Below, piece by piece: positions 39,225 through 49,312 of a stretch of DNA of 64,000 nt. Within the stretch, counting starts at the first letter, position 1. Every line of letters starts with the position of its first letter. This DNA comes from Hemerocallis citrina. Lineage: Eukaryota > Streptophyta > Magnoliopsida > Asparagales > Asphodelaceae. A program made the position numbers and the translations under genes. Where the stretch lies: assembly GCA_017893485.1 (NCBI GenBank), contig CM030362.1, positions 30,670,089 to 30,734,088 of the forward strand. The letters are read 5' to 3'. Below the pieces are notes generated by a model, which saw only the letters and a program-made list of their open reading frames with translations, did no database searches and was not told the DNA's origin.

Positions 39225-39846
39225 GAGCATCGAGCCATATCTGCATATTATGTATATTTTGTCAAAAAAATCGCTGCAATCGTCTGCTAAATATGCATAT
39301 TATGCATATTCTGCTACAGTAGATTGCTATATATGAGAGAGATATAAGATTTATGCATATTATACATGACGCAACTTCACTTTGCGTCCGACGAAAAAAA
39401 TTTATTTTTTATTCCTCCGATGCAACTTCACATTGCGTCCCTCAATAATAATAAAAATTAACCGTATTAAAAAAATAATTAACCGTAATATGAAAACTAA
39501 AAAATCAGTTAAAAAAAATCCACCAAAATGTTAGACGCAACTGACCATTTTGATGATTGTTTTTTTAAATAAAAAAAATTCAAAAATGGGTCGGACGCAA
39601 CATGAAGTTGCGTCTGACCCTTTTTTTTTTTTGAATTTTTTTTTCTCTTCCGACGCAATATGAAGTTGTGTCCATTTATTTTGATTTTTTTTTTTTTAAA
39701 TTTGTCCGTCTGATCTGATCTGAGATTTTTATTATTTTAAATTAAATTAGTAAAAAATAGCATTCGACGGCTGCAGCACAATAGCCAAATGCTATATGCA
39801 TTTATCCATAGATGTATAATTTACGCAATGACGACTGTGGATGCTC
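39225..39846. mobile_element. PIF/Harbinger-type MITE (copy M4)
   Basis: GAGCATCGAGCC (diverged left end) and ACGACTGTGGATGCTC (right end), with TTA duplications at 39222-39224 and 39847-39849. It has repeated GACGCAACTTCACTTTGCGT units and their complements. 622 bp. Confidence 0.85.
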
Positions 39847-39849
39847 TTA

Positions 39850-40225
39850 GTGTGCGCTATAATGTAACTCTCCTTTACATGACTGAGTGATTAGCATATA
39901 ACTCACGTATTATGTTTAATTTCTTTTAGCAAGAAAATAAGAAAAATGATAAAATCCTCAAATAGTATTTCTTATTTTAATTTCTCTTCCAACTTCATTA
40001 AATGCTCATTTCAAAAACTTCCTTGAGTATTTTATGCTCGAAAAGTGAACTACTTTTTATGTTAGTTTTTTTTTGACCGATCACTTTTTATGTTAGTTAA
40101 TAAAATGAATTTCCCTAGGATTTTTGCAAGCTTCAAGCCTTCAAAGTGGGTTAACACCTGACAATGGTCTGATTAGTCCATTTAGCTCTTTGATAATAAT
40201 AAAATATTTCAGTTCTTGGTTGCAT
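39850..40225. other. AT-rich intergenic stretch, nothing recognised
   Basis: No gene, RNA gene or element edge seen. Confidence 0.5.
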
Positions 40226-40233
40226 GTAAGTAT

Positions 40234-40725
40234 TAGCACTGGTATAAATACCCGAAATTCGGATCCGATCTAGACCCAATCCGAGCCCGGCATTGGAGCG
40301 GAACCGACCTGGCCTATCGGGTCAAGGTCCGGATCCTAAAATGGGACCCGTTATACTTTTCGGTCCAGGTCCAGATCCGCTCAAAAGAGATCCGACCCGG
40401 ACCCGGACCCGGCCGTTAAAAAAATCCAAAAAATCAACATAAAATAAATATTTTATCCTCATCTCTCCCCTCCTTCCTCCTCAATTCTAAAACTCTCTCT
40501 TCCAAACTCAAAACTTATGCAATTTTCTTCTCTCATCTATTCTAAATTCTCTACTCGCCGCCTCCGCTCGTAGGTCACACTCTCGCTCCTACCTGTTCGG
40601 GTAGGAATATTTTAATAGGATCCGGACCTGGTCCTCACGGACTCGGGTCCGGGTTCAATTTTTGGACCCGTAGGGGACCGGGTCCGAGTCCGGGTAGTGA
40701 AGGACCCGACCCGATACCAATGCTA
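40234..40725. mobile_element. hAT-type MITE with CCCGACCCG-rich arms
   Basis: Inverted ends TAGCACTGGTATAAATACCC and its partner (CCCGATACCAATGCTA), with exact 8 bp duplications GTAAGTAT at 40226-40233 and 40726-40733, typical of hAT elements. The arms consist of repeated GGACCCG and CGGGTCC units. 492 bp, noncoding. Confidence 0.88.
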
Positions 40726-40820
40726 GTAAGTATGTAACCAACAACTTTAGGTTATTGGAGGCGTGTAGTTTAGTATACATACAAACTGGAGGTTTGCTAA
40801 AAATGAGAGACACGAAATCA

Positions 40821-41254
40821 ATATTTTTGAAAAGGCTAAATATTAAAAAAGTACATAAAGTTTTGGTCCAGTTTAAAAAAAGTACACTAAGATTTTTTTT
40901 GTTAAAAAAAGAACACAATGTTTTAAAAAACTCCATTGGGTTAGTTAGGGTTAGGGTTATGATTAGTTCGGGGGGGGGGGGGGGGGGGGGGGAGGGGAGG
41001 GGGGTATTTAAACATCTGATTAGTTAAGTGATGTTTTTTTTAAACACAAATAAAAGATGAATATGGTTTTTTTAAGCACAAATGAAAGATGAAAGTGGTT
41101 TTTTTAAACCCAACCCTAACTCTAACCCTAACTAACCCGGTGGAGCTTTTTTAAACATTGTGTCCTTTTTTTAAACAAAAAAATCTTAGTGTATTTTTTT
41201 TAATCTGGCCCAAAACTTTGTGTACTTTTTTTTATATTTAGCCTTTTGAAAATA
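40821..41254. mobile_element. Foldback element with telomere-like interior
   Basis: ATATTTTTGAAAAGGCTAAA at the left pairs with TTTAGCCTTTTGAAAATAT at the right. The arms continue inward through AAGTACATAAAGTTTTGG and its partner. Inside are GGGTTAGTTAGGGTTAGGG and its inverted partner CCCTAACTCTAACCCTAAC, with a poly-G run at about 40970-41003. No clear target duplication was found. Confidence 0.7.
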
Positions 41255-41369
41255 TACAATATATTTTTAGGAACTCTCCACAAATCTTAGGTTCTTGGCC
41301 CAGAAATGCTTTTCCAAAGTAGGATCCACATTCTTGGTCAAAAGTCCGATACTATCCCATTCAGTTTAC

Positions 41370-41732
41370 TAGTATTTTTCATGTGCGATGCACATTTCGA
41401 TAAGAATTTGAAGATTTTTCACGGGCAATATACGTGCTAAGAAATAGTTTTGGAGTTAGACGTGCGTTGCACGTAATTGAGAAAAATATTTTAAAGAAAA
41501 AACTACGATTGTACGTACAATGCACATGTTCATAAGTATAATTGGAATTGTACGTACAACATATGTGTTTGTTGGGTATTAAAAAAATATTAAAAAAATA
41601 TTTTGCACTGTATATTACACATTTAAATATGTAAAATTTTATTTATTTGTTTGTTTGTTTTTATTGTAATTATTGAAAGAGTTGGACTTGTTGACAAATT
41701 ACAGCTCGAACTCTCCCCAAGATATATAGAGA
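41370..41732 (-). mobile_element. Small non-autonomous Helitron
   Basis: On the minus strand it begins TCTCTATATATC and ends in CTAG, preceded about 10 bases earlier by a hairpin-capable GTGCATCGCACATG. It lies between an A and a T, the usual Helitron AT target. 363 bp, noncoding. Related ends occur at 46516-46839 and 63692-63923. Confidence 0.7.
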
Positions 41733-42015
41733 TTTAAATAAAACTAGATTAAATTAGAACTTTTCACAGTTAGAGATAGTGTGAAAACTATTCTGCACAG
41801 TTGTCTTTTGGTGATTGGTTAACTATGAGATTATTACATCATGAGACATCTTAATCTATAACTCTATTTACGATCTACAAAACTGGGACAGGAAAAGGAA
41901 GAACCCCAAGAAAGAGACCCATTTAGTTACACAAATACCCCTGGACAGACCAAGAATTATGGTACTTACTATTTTTTGGTGTGTGTGTTACGGGTTTAAG
42001 AAAATCACATTTTCT
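41733..42015. other. LINE target flank
   Basis: Intergenic, no gene. It ends with the 15 bp AAAATCACATTTTCT at 42001-42015 that is duplicated after the LINE. Confidence 0.6.
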
Positions 42016-43125
42016 CCGGAGCGGGAGGAATAGGAGGACGGTCTGTCGCGAGAGCATGAACGGGAGCGGGCACCCTACCAAATAGGGGAGAGAAACTACT
42101 GGGAGGCTCCAGGCGCCTCAAAGCTCTTCCCTGCTGAGAGGCTCTCCGCTACTCTCTCATCATCCCCTCTTCCAATCCCCTCTACCACCGATTCCGCCTC
42201 TCTCTGGCCATCGTGAGAAGTCAATCGTTACTATGCTTCTGACTGAGAGAATTTTCAAAAGCAAGCTCACTTTCCTAGCAGTTCCGAAGCGGCAACGATT
42301 CTTCCTCCTATCAAGGCCAAGGGTTTGCAATCCCCTAAAGATGAAGGCTGGATTGATCAGGACAATTTACTTGGAGAAGAAGAATTGGAGCTGCTCCGCG
42401 AGCAATCTCTCGAGCAGGTATCCCCTAAACCTTCCTCTACTATTTCACTCCAAAGTGTTTTTATTGTATCAGTTTGGCAGCAACGGATTTTTTTCTATTT
42501 GAATTGTTTCTCTTTTCTCAATCTTCGGTACTCTCCTTTCCCTCTTATCATTTTTAAGTATCTCAATCGCGTTTCCTCTGACTTGACGTTGTTGGTGGGG
42601 TCTAAGTCTAAGGTACCGATATCGGAGCACATACCTCGGTTCATCTAGAACCTATAATGCCACCCAAGGCATTATTACCGCTATCTTTTACACTCTTCTC
42701 CTATGCTCTCAAGCCCTCTTATCGCGGCTTCTTTCGACGCTGAGGCGCAACTTCCTTCTTCTTTGCTTAAGAAAGAAAGGGAGTCCTTTTCACCTAGTTC
42801 TTCTTATGTTTCATTACCGAACCGTCTCATCAGATCTAGCGCTCGCCTTAGGGCAAAAAAGTAGGGTGCGCTATTTCTCCACCGTCACAGGGTTCTCTAC
42901 GGTAGCCGTTGGACCGTTCGGGAGTCTCTCCTACCAAACCACTCCATCTCCCCGAGCAAAATATTTTAGGCTCTATTTTCCGGCCGCAATTTGATTTTTT
43001 GTCAGATAAGGAGCTGGTATGCTTCGCCCAGGACATGGGCTTTGTGTTCGATTCGGACATTTCACCTTCGATTTTAGCCATTAGGCATCTAGAACGTACT
43101 AGAGTTCGGGAGCATCATACGTTCA
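42016..43125 (+). pseudogene. LINE 5' leader and degraded ORF1 region
   Basis: Several short + strand frames (42233-42502, 42325-42648, 42909-43133) look like pieces of one broken protein frame, for example FDSDISPSILAIRHLERTR just before the endonuclease start. A CCHC motif, usual in plant LINE ORF1, was not found. Confidence 0.5.
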
Positions 43126-43976
43126 ATGATTAGTATCTCTTGAAATATCCGCGGTCTCAATTGTCCCATTAAAAAAAGGGCCCTTTACCAATTAATTTCC
43201 TCCTCTAACTGTGTCCTCATTTCTATCCAATAATCGAAAATCGATTCCCATTCTCCTTTTACCTTCCGTGCTATTGGTGGATCTATTATCTCCAAATGGA
43301 TCTCTTTAGACGCGGTAGGGTCTAGAGGAGGCATCCTTTTCGGTTTTAAAGAATCGGTCTTCTCCCTTATTGCGGTACGCCGTCTTTACTTTTTTCTTAT
43401 TATCCAATTGCATTGGACAGCTTTCAACTGCCCCCTCTCGGTCATCTCGGTTTATGGCCCCTCCACTTCGGCTAGGCGATCCCTTTTTTGGAACGAATTC
43501 CTCTCACTTCACGACCTCACTGATGGCCTTTGCTATCTCTGTTGGGACTTTAACATTACCAGGTTTGCCTCCAAAAGGTCGACCACATACTATTCCGACC
43601 ATCACTCCGCCATTTTTAACGATTGCATTCGTTCTCTGCAATTGTCTGACCCGCCTCTGAACGGTAGGTCATTCACCTTGTCTAACCTTCTTCAATCTCC
43701 GACGATGGCCAAACTCGTCTGTTTCCCTTGTTTCCCAAAACTGGATATCCAAGTTTCAAAACACCTTCACTAAGGCATTACCCAATCCCTCTTCCGACCA
43801 CGTTCCCATCGCTCTCTACTCTAATTTCCCTTTCGCTCATCATCACAATTTTCGCTTCGAAAAATTCTTGTTGCAAGACCAACCGTTCTTCAATCTCATT
43901 GTCGAATGCCTTTTTGCGGTTACCGGGTCTTCTGGACTTGGTAGCATCCTTCTCAAACTTCATGCTATTAAATTTG
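43126..43976 (+). pseudogene. LINE ORF2, apurinic endonuclease part
   Basis: An APE-like endonuclease of an L1-type ORF2 that would nick the target DNA. After ATG at 43126 the frame reads like the family start NIRGLN, but the usual Trp codon is TGA and the later Glu of the QE motif is TAA. Further on, DAVGSRGGILFGF, ISVYGPS, RRSLFWNEF and WDFN (family: GDFN) follow in order. Frame changes are needed along the way. The frame is cut at 43976 by the CACTA element and resumes at 49944 (GSILLKLHAIKFG into CKIW). Confidence 0.85.
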
Positions 43977-43979
43977 GTT

Positions 43980-44643
43980 CACTACAAAAAATTTGTCATA
44001 TACCAACGGACACCTATAGTAACGGATCTCTAAAACTGTGGGTATAGATATCATATACCTACAAATGAGATAAAAGACTGTGGGTATAGTCCTAATTTAT
44101 TTTCCTCCAAAATTTTTCATTTTCTCTCTCTCTTCCACCGAAATATTTCATTTTATCCCTCTAAAACTCCTAAATCCCTCTCTCCCCAAATCCAATCTCT
44201 AAATCCTCTTCTTCCCGCTGCCGTCGCCCCCCTCTTCCCTGCTGCCGTCGCCTCTTCCCGCTACCGTCGCCCGCGCTTCGCACGTGGCGGCCCCATCTTC
44301 GTCCCTGACCTCATCGGCCCCCTCACCTCCATCCATGCCTTCATCTCCTCTCTCGATCTAAAACAATGTGCTGAACACATTATGTTAGTAGATCTGGGTT
44401 GCAAAGTTATCGGAAAGGTTTGTCTTCATTTCAGTTTTTTATATTCTTGATGTGCTTTCTTTTAGTTTTGATTGGGACAAGAATAATAGCAATAGAAAAA
44501 GAACCCGCCGTTCACCTCAGAATTTCCACCCCCATCTCATCCTCCTCATCAACTCCGCGTACATTGCATTCTACCATTTCAACAATCATCATACCAAAAA
44601 CCCATCTCATTCTTTGATGACCCATCTGTTTCTGTTTTGGAGA
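43980..44643. other. CACTA left subterminal region and LRR-RLK 5' leader
   Basis: Subterminal repeats end near 44095. 44100-44340 is CT-rich, then GC-rich with GGCCCCATCTTCGTCCCTGA, which could be a further captured coding piece but is not recognised. 44460-44643 is probably the captured 5' UTR of the LRR gene. Confidence 0.45.
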
Positions 44644-44953
44644 ATGGAGAGGTCCAAGCCTTGGTGGTTGATCTTGTTTGTTGCTGCACTGCTGTGTCTA
44701 AGTGTGCAGCTTTCTGCATCTCTGAATGATGAAGGTATGACCCTTTTTTTTTTCTTTTTTTTAAAATTTTAATGGGGGTTGGGTTTTGATGGTTTGGTTT
44801 GTTGGGTATATATGTAGGGAGGGCTCTGTGGAGGTTTAGGGAGAAGGTGGAGGTTGACCCTTATGGGGCTTTGTCAAATTGGGTTGAGGAGGCTGTTGAT
44901 TCTTGTTCTTGGTTTGGAGTTGAGTGCTCAGATGATGGAAGAGTTGTGGCTTT
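44644..44953 (+). pseudogene. Captured 5' end of an LRR receptor-like kinase gene
   Basis: Exon 1 (44644-44734) encodes a signal peptide-like start, MERSKPWW then LILFVAALLCLSVQLSAS. After a GT-AG intron, exon 2 (44818-44953) encodes GRALWRFREKVEVDPYGALS, NWVEE and CSWFGVECSDDGRVVAL. This is the N-terminal LRRNT_2 cap of plant LRR receptor-like kinases; the wording is closest in my memory to the MRH1-like subgroup. No LRR repeat, membrane segment or kinase domain follows. The donor at 44954 (GTAAGT) is intact. Only the first two exons were taken up, so kinase function is impossible. Confidence 0.82.
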
Positions 44954-45794
44954 GTAAGTTGTTTCTTCTTCTTTTTCGATGATTCGATTTTGTTACTTTT
45001 TTTTATAAAAAAAATTCTTTGCCATCCTGTTTCATTTGGGGAAAGTCTGAAAGATCCGAAATTGTGATTAGGGGAAGTTTGAGAGAGATGAAATTGAAAA
45101 GGGAATGCAATTGTTGGGGGGTCATCATATGCAAGTGTTGTAACTTGCCGGTATTTCCATCTTTGATCATTGGAACTCTATGCGTACTTGCTATAGTTGC
45201 ATTATATGTACTCTGTTTTTGCCCTAGTTACTGACAAATGCTGCGATTCTAAAGTCTCTCCCTTCTAATATTTGGAAACTATACCTATGTGGAATAAGGG
45301 AAAGGACATGTATGATCTCCTTCATATACCATCTCTAGTCTCATCTGTGAGTAGGATAATATCAATTGACAAATATGCCTGGTAACTTCATCCTTAGCTA
45401 ATGCTAAGGCCTAAAGGCTTGATACTCCCATGGTGATACTGAATAACTGTCTTCCATCCAGTTGTTCTCACACTAGTTAGTAGTTGTTACTCCCTTGTTC
45501 ACATATCCTTATAACAGTCATGCCTTATCTTACCATTCTTGATGTCGATGCTATCAGAAAATTTAGCCAACTGTTTAATTGACACTAGTTGGGACCTTGC
45601 TTAAGGTATTAAGTTGTTGATCACAGTGCTTTTGGTAATATTTGCGTCTGAGATGGTACACCTGGTTGTTTGTATAGTTCCACCAAATTAATCTTGTTAC
45701 TTCTTTCATTTGAAACTAAGTTGAATAAATACTATTTAATGGTTACTTATTTCATCGTCTAATTGTTTAAGAGTTTTGCTTTCTGTTGTTGCAG

Positions 45795-45877
45795 TGATGC
45801 ATCATTTGGTTATCCAGGAGGTCCACTCTTGTTCGAAAATTTAAATTTTGGTATTGATCTGGACAGCCGAATTGCAA
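45795..45877 (+). pseudogene. Captured single exon of an ABCF (GCN20-type) ATP-binding protein gene
   Basis: Between an intact acceptor (GTTGCAG, ending 45794) and donor (GTAAGG at 45878), the exon encodes [19 protein letters not shown] then IDLDSRIA. This matches the stretch directly before the Walker A motif of the second ATP-binding domain in plant ABCF/GCN20 proteins (translation-associated ABC proteins without membrane segments), recalled from family knowledge. The Walker A piece is absent. It begins with one base of a split codon and fits the phase of the LRR donor at 44954. Confidence 0.8.
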
Positions 45878-46254
45878 GTAAGGATTTGACAACTTTCATA
45901 CTGTTTTATCGTTATTGATTGGATTAGGTCTAAAGATTATTGACTGCTTGTCTAAAGTATGGAAGCATCCAAATATCATGTACACACCACGCCTAACTAA
46001 CATATACAGCGTATAACTATTATTGAACAACCAACAGATCCAAAGTATTCTTAGACCCGTAAATCTACCAAAACAGAACCCGCATTTTTGTAGTGACTCA
46101 CAATACAAACTAACCACATCTTATATAGTTATATACACATACATATCCACTATTTAATTCTTAACCTTCTCAGAAATTTCCACCTTACGCATGCACCTTA
46201 AAACCTTGCTCATTTAAATCTTCTTCTCTAAACAAAGTGAAAGAAGATCTGGGA

Positions 46255-48617
46255 ATGGAGTTGAAATGGAGAAGAATGGCGATCGGGTTCAGTTTCTTAT
46301 TAGCATCCGGTTTGGTTTTTGCAGACCGGGGACTTCAGCCGAGAGGTGATCATAATGAGAAGAATGCTGAACAGGACTCTGAAGAGTACTACATTCTCAA
46401 GGTGGTCAACTTTTTGTGGCAACCGGAGGAGAGCGGTTATCAGCACATATGGCCGGTAAAGAAATTGATACTGACTCTTCAATTCCATTGTATTTTTTCC
46501 CCCATTAAATATGAACTAGTAGTTTACATGTGCGATGCACGTCTTAATAAATATAGTTTTTTTAAAAGTAAAAATTCAGACGTAGTCTGGATTTGATCTC
46601 AAACTTCATTTACAATAGTTATGCACGTGCGTGGCACGAGTTGGTAGATGGACAAATTAGAATAAGGCCTTCTCCCATTATAGTAGTAGAGATTAATAAA
46701 TATAATTTTTTTAAAAGTAAAAATTCAGACGTAGTCTGAATTTGTTCTAAAACCTCATTTACAATAGTTATGCACGTCCGTTGCACGGGTTGGTAGATGG
46801 ACAGAGTACTAAGGCCTTCTCCCATTATAGTAGTAGAGATAATTCTATGTTTTTGAATGAGCAGGAAATAAAATTTGGGTGGCAAATAGTAGTGGGTTCA
46901 GTGATTGGGTTCTTCGGTGCTGCATTTGGGAGTGTGGGAGGAGTTGGAGGAGGTGGAATTTTTGTGCCTATGCTTACACTCATCATAGGGTTTGATGCCA
47001 AGTCATCTACTGCAATCTCTAAATGTAAGCACATTCTTCTTCAATTTCTTTTTAAGATCATAGAATTTGTTAGCAGCAGTATTTTCAGTTTTTTTTTTTA
47101 ATAATATCAATTTGTTACTGTACTTAACAATGGAGCTTCACTCTCTACGGAAAAAAAAAAACTCATTAACAAATTGTTTGAATTTCAGGACTTGCAAGTA
47201 AATATTACGTCTGTGAATATGCCTTTGTTTTGAAGCAAACTACACTCAATTGAAACAAAAATTAATTGCAATAATCTAATTTGCAGTGTTGATTAATTGG
47301 CTATATAGGTATGATTATGGGAGCGGCAGGCTCAACTGTATACTACAATCTAAAACTGAGGCATCCAACTTTGGACATGCCCATCATCGACTACGACTTG
47401 GCGTTGCTCTTTCAACCGATGCTTATGCTTGGGATTAGCATTGGAGTTGCGTTCAATGTAATTTTTGCTGATTGGATGGTTACTGTTCTCCTTATATTTT
47501 TATTTATAGGTAAATACTTCAAATCGGTATATTTTGTATTGGTTCGTATGCTGAAATTTTCCTGTTAATGAAATGATCTCTCTCAAATAGGCACATCGAG
47601 CAAAGCATTCATAAAGGGAATTGAAACATGGAAGAAGGAGACGTTGGTAAAGAAAGTAAGTAACTAAAGTATTAATCATTCACATTTCTCTTATTACTAG
47701 TTCAGATTCCTATTGAAATCTAATCTTTCAGAAAGTTCTAATTTCAGGAAGCAGCTAAACTTGCAATATCCATTGGTAGGCAATTTAACCCTATATATAA
47801 TGTCATCTACGCATGTGATGTCAAACTGATTTCTCCATTGGTTCTAATTTGGCATAGCGGGCGAAGAAGCAGATTATAAAGCTCTCCCTTCGGACCCAAG
47901 CAATGCTGCTCGAAAAGAGACTAGGCAAATTGCTAATCCAGAGGTAATTAGCCAACATAGCGTTTTATATATATATATATATATATATATGATAGGAAAA
48001 GATTTAGACGCTGACAAATGCATGTTGATCTATTTACTACTAAAACTATTCCGCTTTTGAGAAAGTTCCAATAATTATATCTTATAACAAACAAAATGAC
48101 CATTAATTTGCAGGTTCCAATCCTCCAGAATGTGTGCTGGAAGGAGCTTGGACTTCTTTTCTTTGTTTGGGTGGCATTCCTAGGAATACAAATTACTAAG
48201 GTAAATTTTAAAAGATATGTAATTCAATTAACTCAATCTTGGTTTTCAATTTTATAGCTAAGCAATCTATTCTTTCTGTCCATCTGTCCCACAGAATTAT
48301 ACATCAACTAGTTCAAAATGGTACTGGATTTTAAACTTGTTGCAGGTATTGTTTGGTTCTCTACAAGTGAGTTTAGTAGCGCATGCTATATGGAACTTAA
48401 ACCGACATGTTTTCATATGCGTTTACAGGTCCCTGTCTCTGTGGGAGTCACTTTATATGAGGCAGTTGGCTTATTCAAAGGAAGAAAGGTGATTGCATCT
48501 AAGGGAGATGAAGGGACTGATTGGAAAGTTGCTCGGCTCTTCTTATACTGCTTGACAGGTGTTCTTGCTGGTCTAGTCGGAGGACTTCTTGGTCTTGGTG
48601 GTGGCTTTATTTTAGGT
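46255..48617 (+). pseudogene. Captured TauE/SafE-family transporter gene, nine exons, C-terminus missing
   Basis: Multi-pass membrane protein of the sulfite exporter TauE/SafE family. Exons: 46255-46455, 46865-47024, 47309-47509, 47591-47655, 47748-47775, 47858-47943, 48114-48200, 48295-48345 and 48429-48617, all GT-AG and joined in frame without a stop (356 codons). It has a hydrophobic signal-like N-terminus, first repeat GFFGAAFGSVGGVGGGGIFV, then SKCMIMGAAGSTVYYN, HPTLDMPIIDYDLALLFQPM and LMLGISIGVAFNVIFADWM. The second repeat begins GLVGGLLGLGGGFILG and stops there, so about a quarter of the usual 460-480 residues is missing. Read-through into the next captured piece adds ten codons and a TAA at 48648. 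A TATA-like run near 46122-46135 may be its own promoter. Intron 1 holds a Helitron. Confidence 0.88.
46516..46839 (-). mobile_element. Small Helitron in TauE/SafE intron 1, with internal duplication
   Basis: On the minus strand it begins TCTCTACTACTATAATGGGA and ends in CTAG, with the hairpin GACGTGCATCGCACATGT just before. It lies between A and T. It consists of two tandem near-copies of about 150 bp (46536-46690 and 46691-46839), each ending CTCCCATTATAGTAGTAGAG on the + strand. Confidence 0.75.
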
Positions 48618-48618
48618 C

Positions 48619-48904
48619 CAAATTGGTGCATCTTCAGATGCGGAATATAAGCAGGCACATGCGTTCTCTATTTATCTTGTCCTGCCCCTTCTGACTACTT
48701 CATTGGCTTTGCGTTTCTTCAACTGGTAAGTTAATATAGTTACAAATTAATAGCTAAATATTTCTGTAATCTTTACATTTTACTTTAAATTATGCTTTGC
48801 TATCTGTTTGTCCTTAAATGACAGGTATCCTTCTTCAGTTTTTGTTGGTGATTCCTATACTTATTTTGCCGGAATGTCTATGGCTGTAGTTCGTCATCAA
48901 TTAG
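48619..48904 (+). pseudogene. ALG7: Captured exons of UDP-GlcNAc:dolichyl-phosphate GlcNAc-1-P transferase
   Basis: Exon a (48619-48725) encodes QIGASSDAEYKQAHAFSIYL and VLPLLTTSLALRFFN. After a GT-AG intron, exon b (from 48825) encodes WYPSSVFVGDSYTYFAGMSM and AVV. This is the C-terminal part of the ER membrane enzyme that starts N-glycan assembly (ALG7/DPAGT1/GPT), with the VFVGD(S/T)YTYFAGM motif. After AVV the family would continue GILGHFSET, but the sequence turns to RHQLG and a donor at 48905, so a second breakpoint lies near 48892. Exon a is fused directly to the TauE coding sequence at 48618, out of frame. Confidence 0.85.
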
Positions 48905-49120
48905 GTAATTTCTAGTGTTGACATCAATCTGATAGTCGTAATTTGGTTCAATTTATCTATAGAGGAGAATCTCAATTCAGATCTAGAGTACGCCGTTCTC
49001 TTTTTGACTACGTACTAGCAGACTGGTTCCTATCAATCAGATCTAGAGTACACTGTTCTCTTTATGACTATTTGTTGATGACCAAAGTTGGATCTTTTTG
49101 CTTTGTTTTGTTTGTGAAGG

Positions 49121-49312
49121 GCTCTCAACAAGCGAGAAATGATTGAACTCGCTCAAAATACAGCCGAGTTTGTGTTTGCCAACGATGAAGTGGAGAAGGT
49201 TGTAAAGAAGATTTGCAGGATGCTAAAAGAAGATTACTGCAAAGAGAATCAAGATCAATCAAGATCCGGTTGCCGTAAAATAAGAAAATTGTTAGTGTCG
49301 TATCTCAAGTGA
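49121..49312 (+). pseudogene. Exon-like piece of an unidentified gene (63 codons plus stop)
   Basis: An open frame with no stop for 63 codons and strong coding character: ALNKREMIELAQNTAEFVFA, NDEVEKVVKKICRMLKEDYC, then a basic tail ending in TGA. A possible acceptor (GTGAAG) lies at 49114-49119, but joining the donor at 48905 to it would not keep this frame. The sequence looks helical and charged. I do not recognise the family. It may belong with the RHQLG piece at 48892-48904. Confidence 0.5.
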
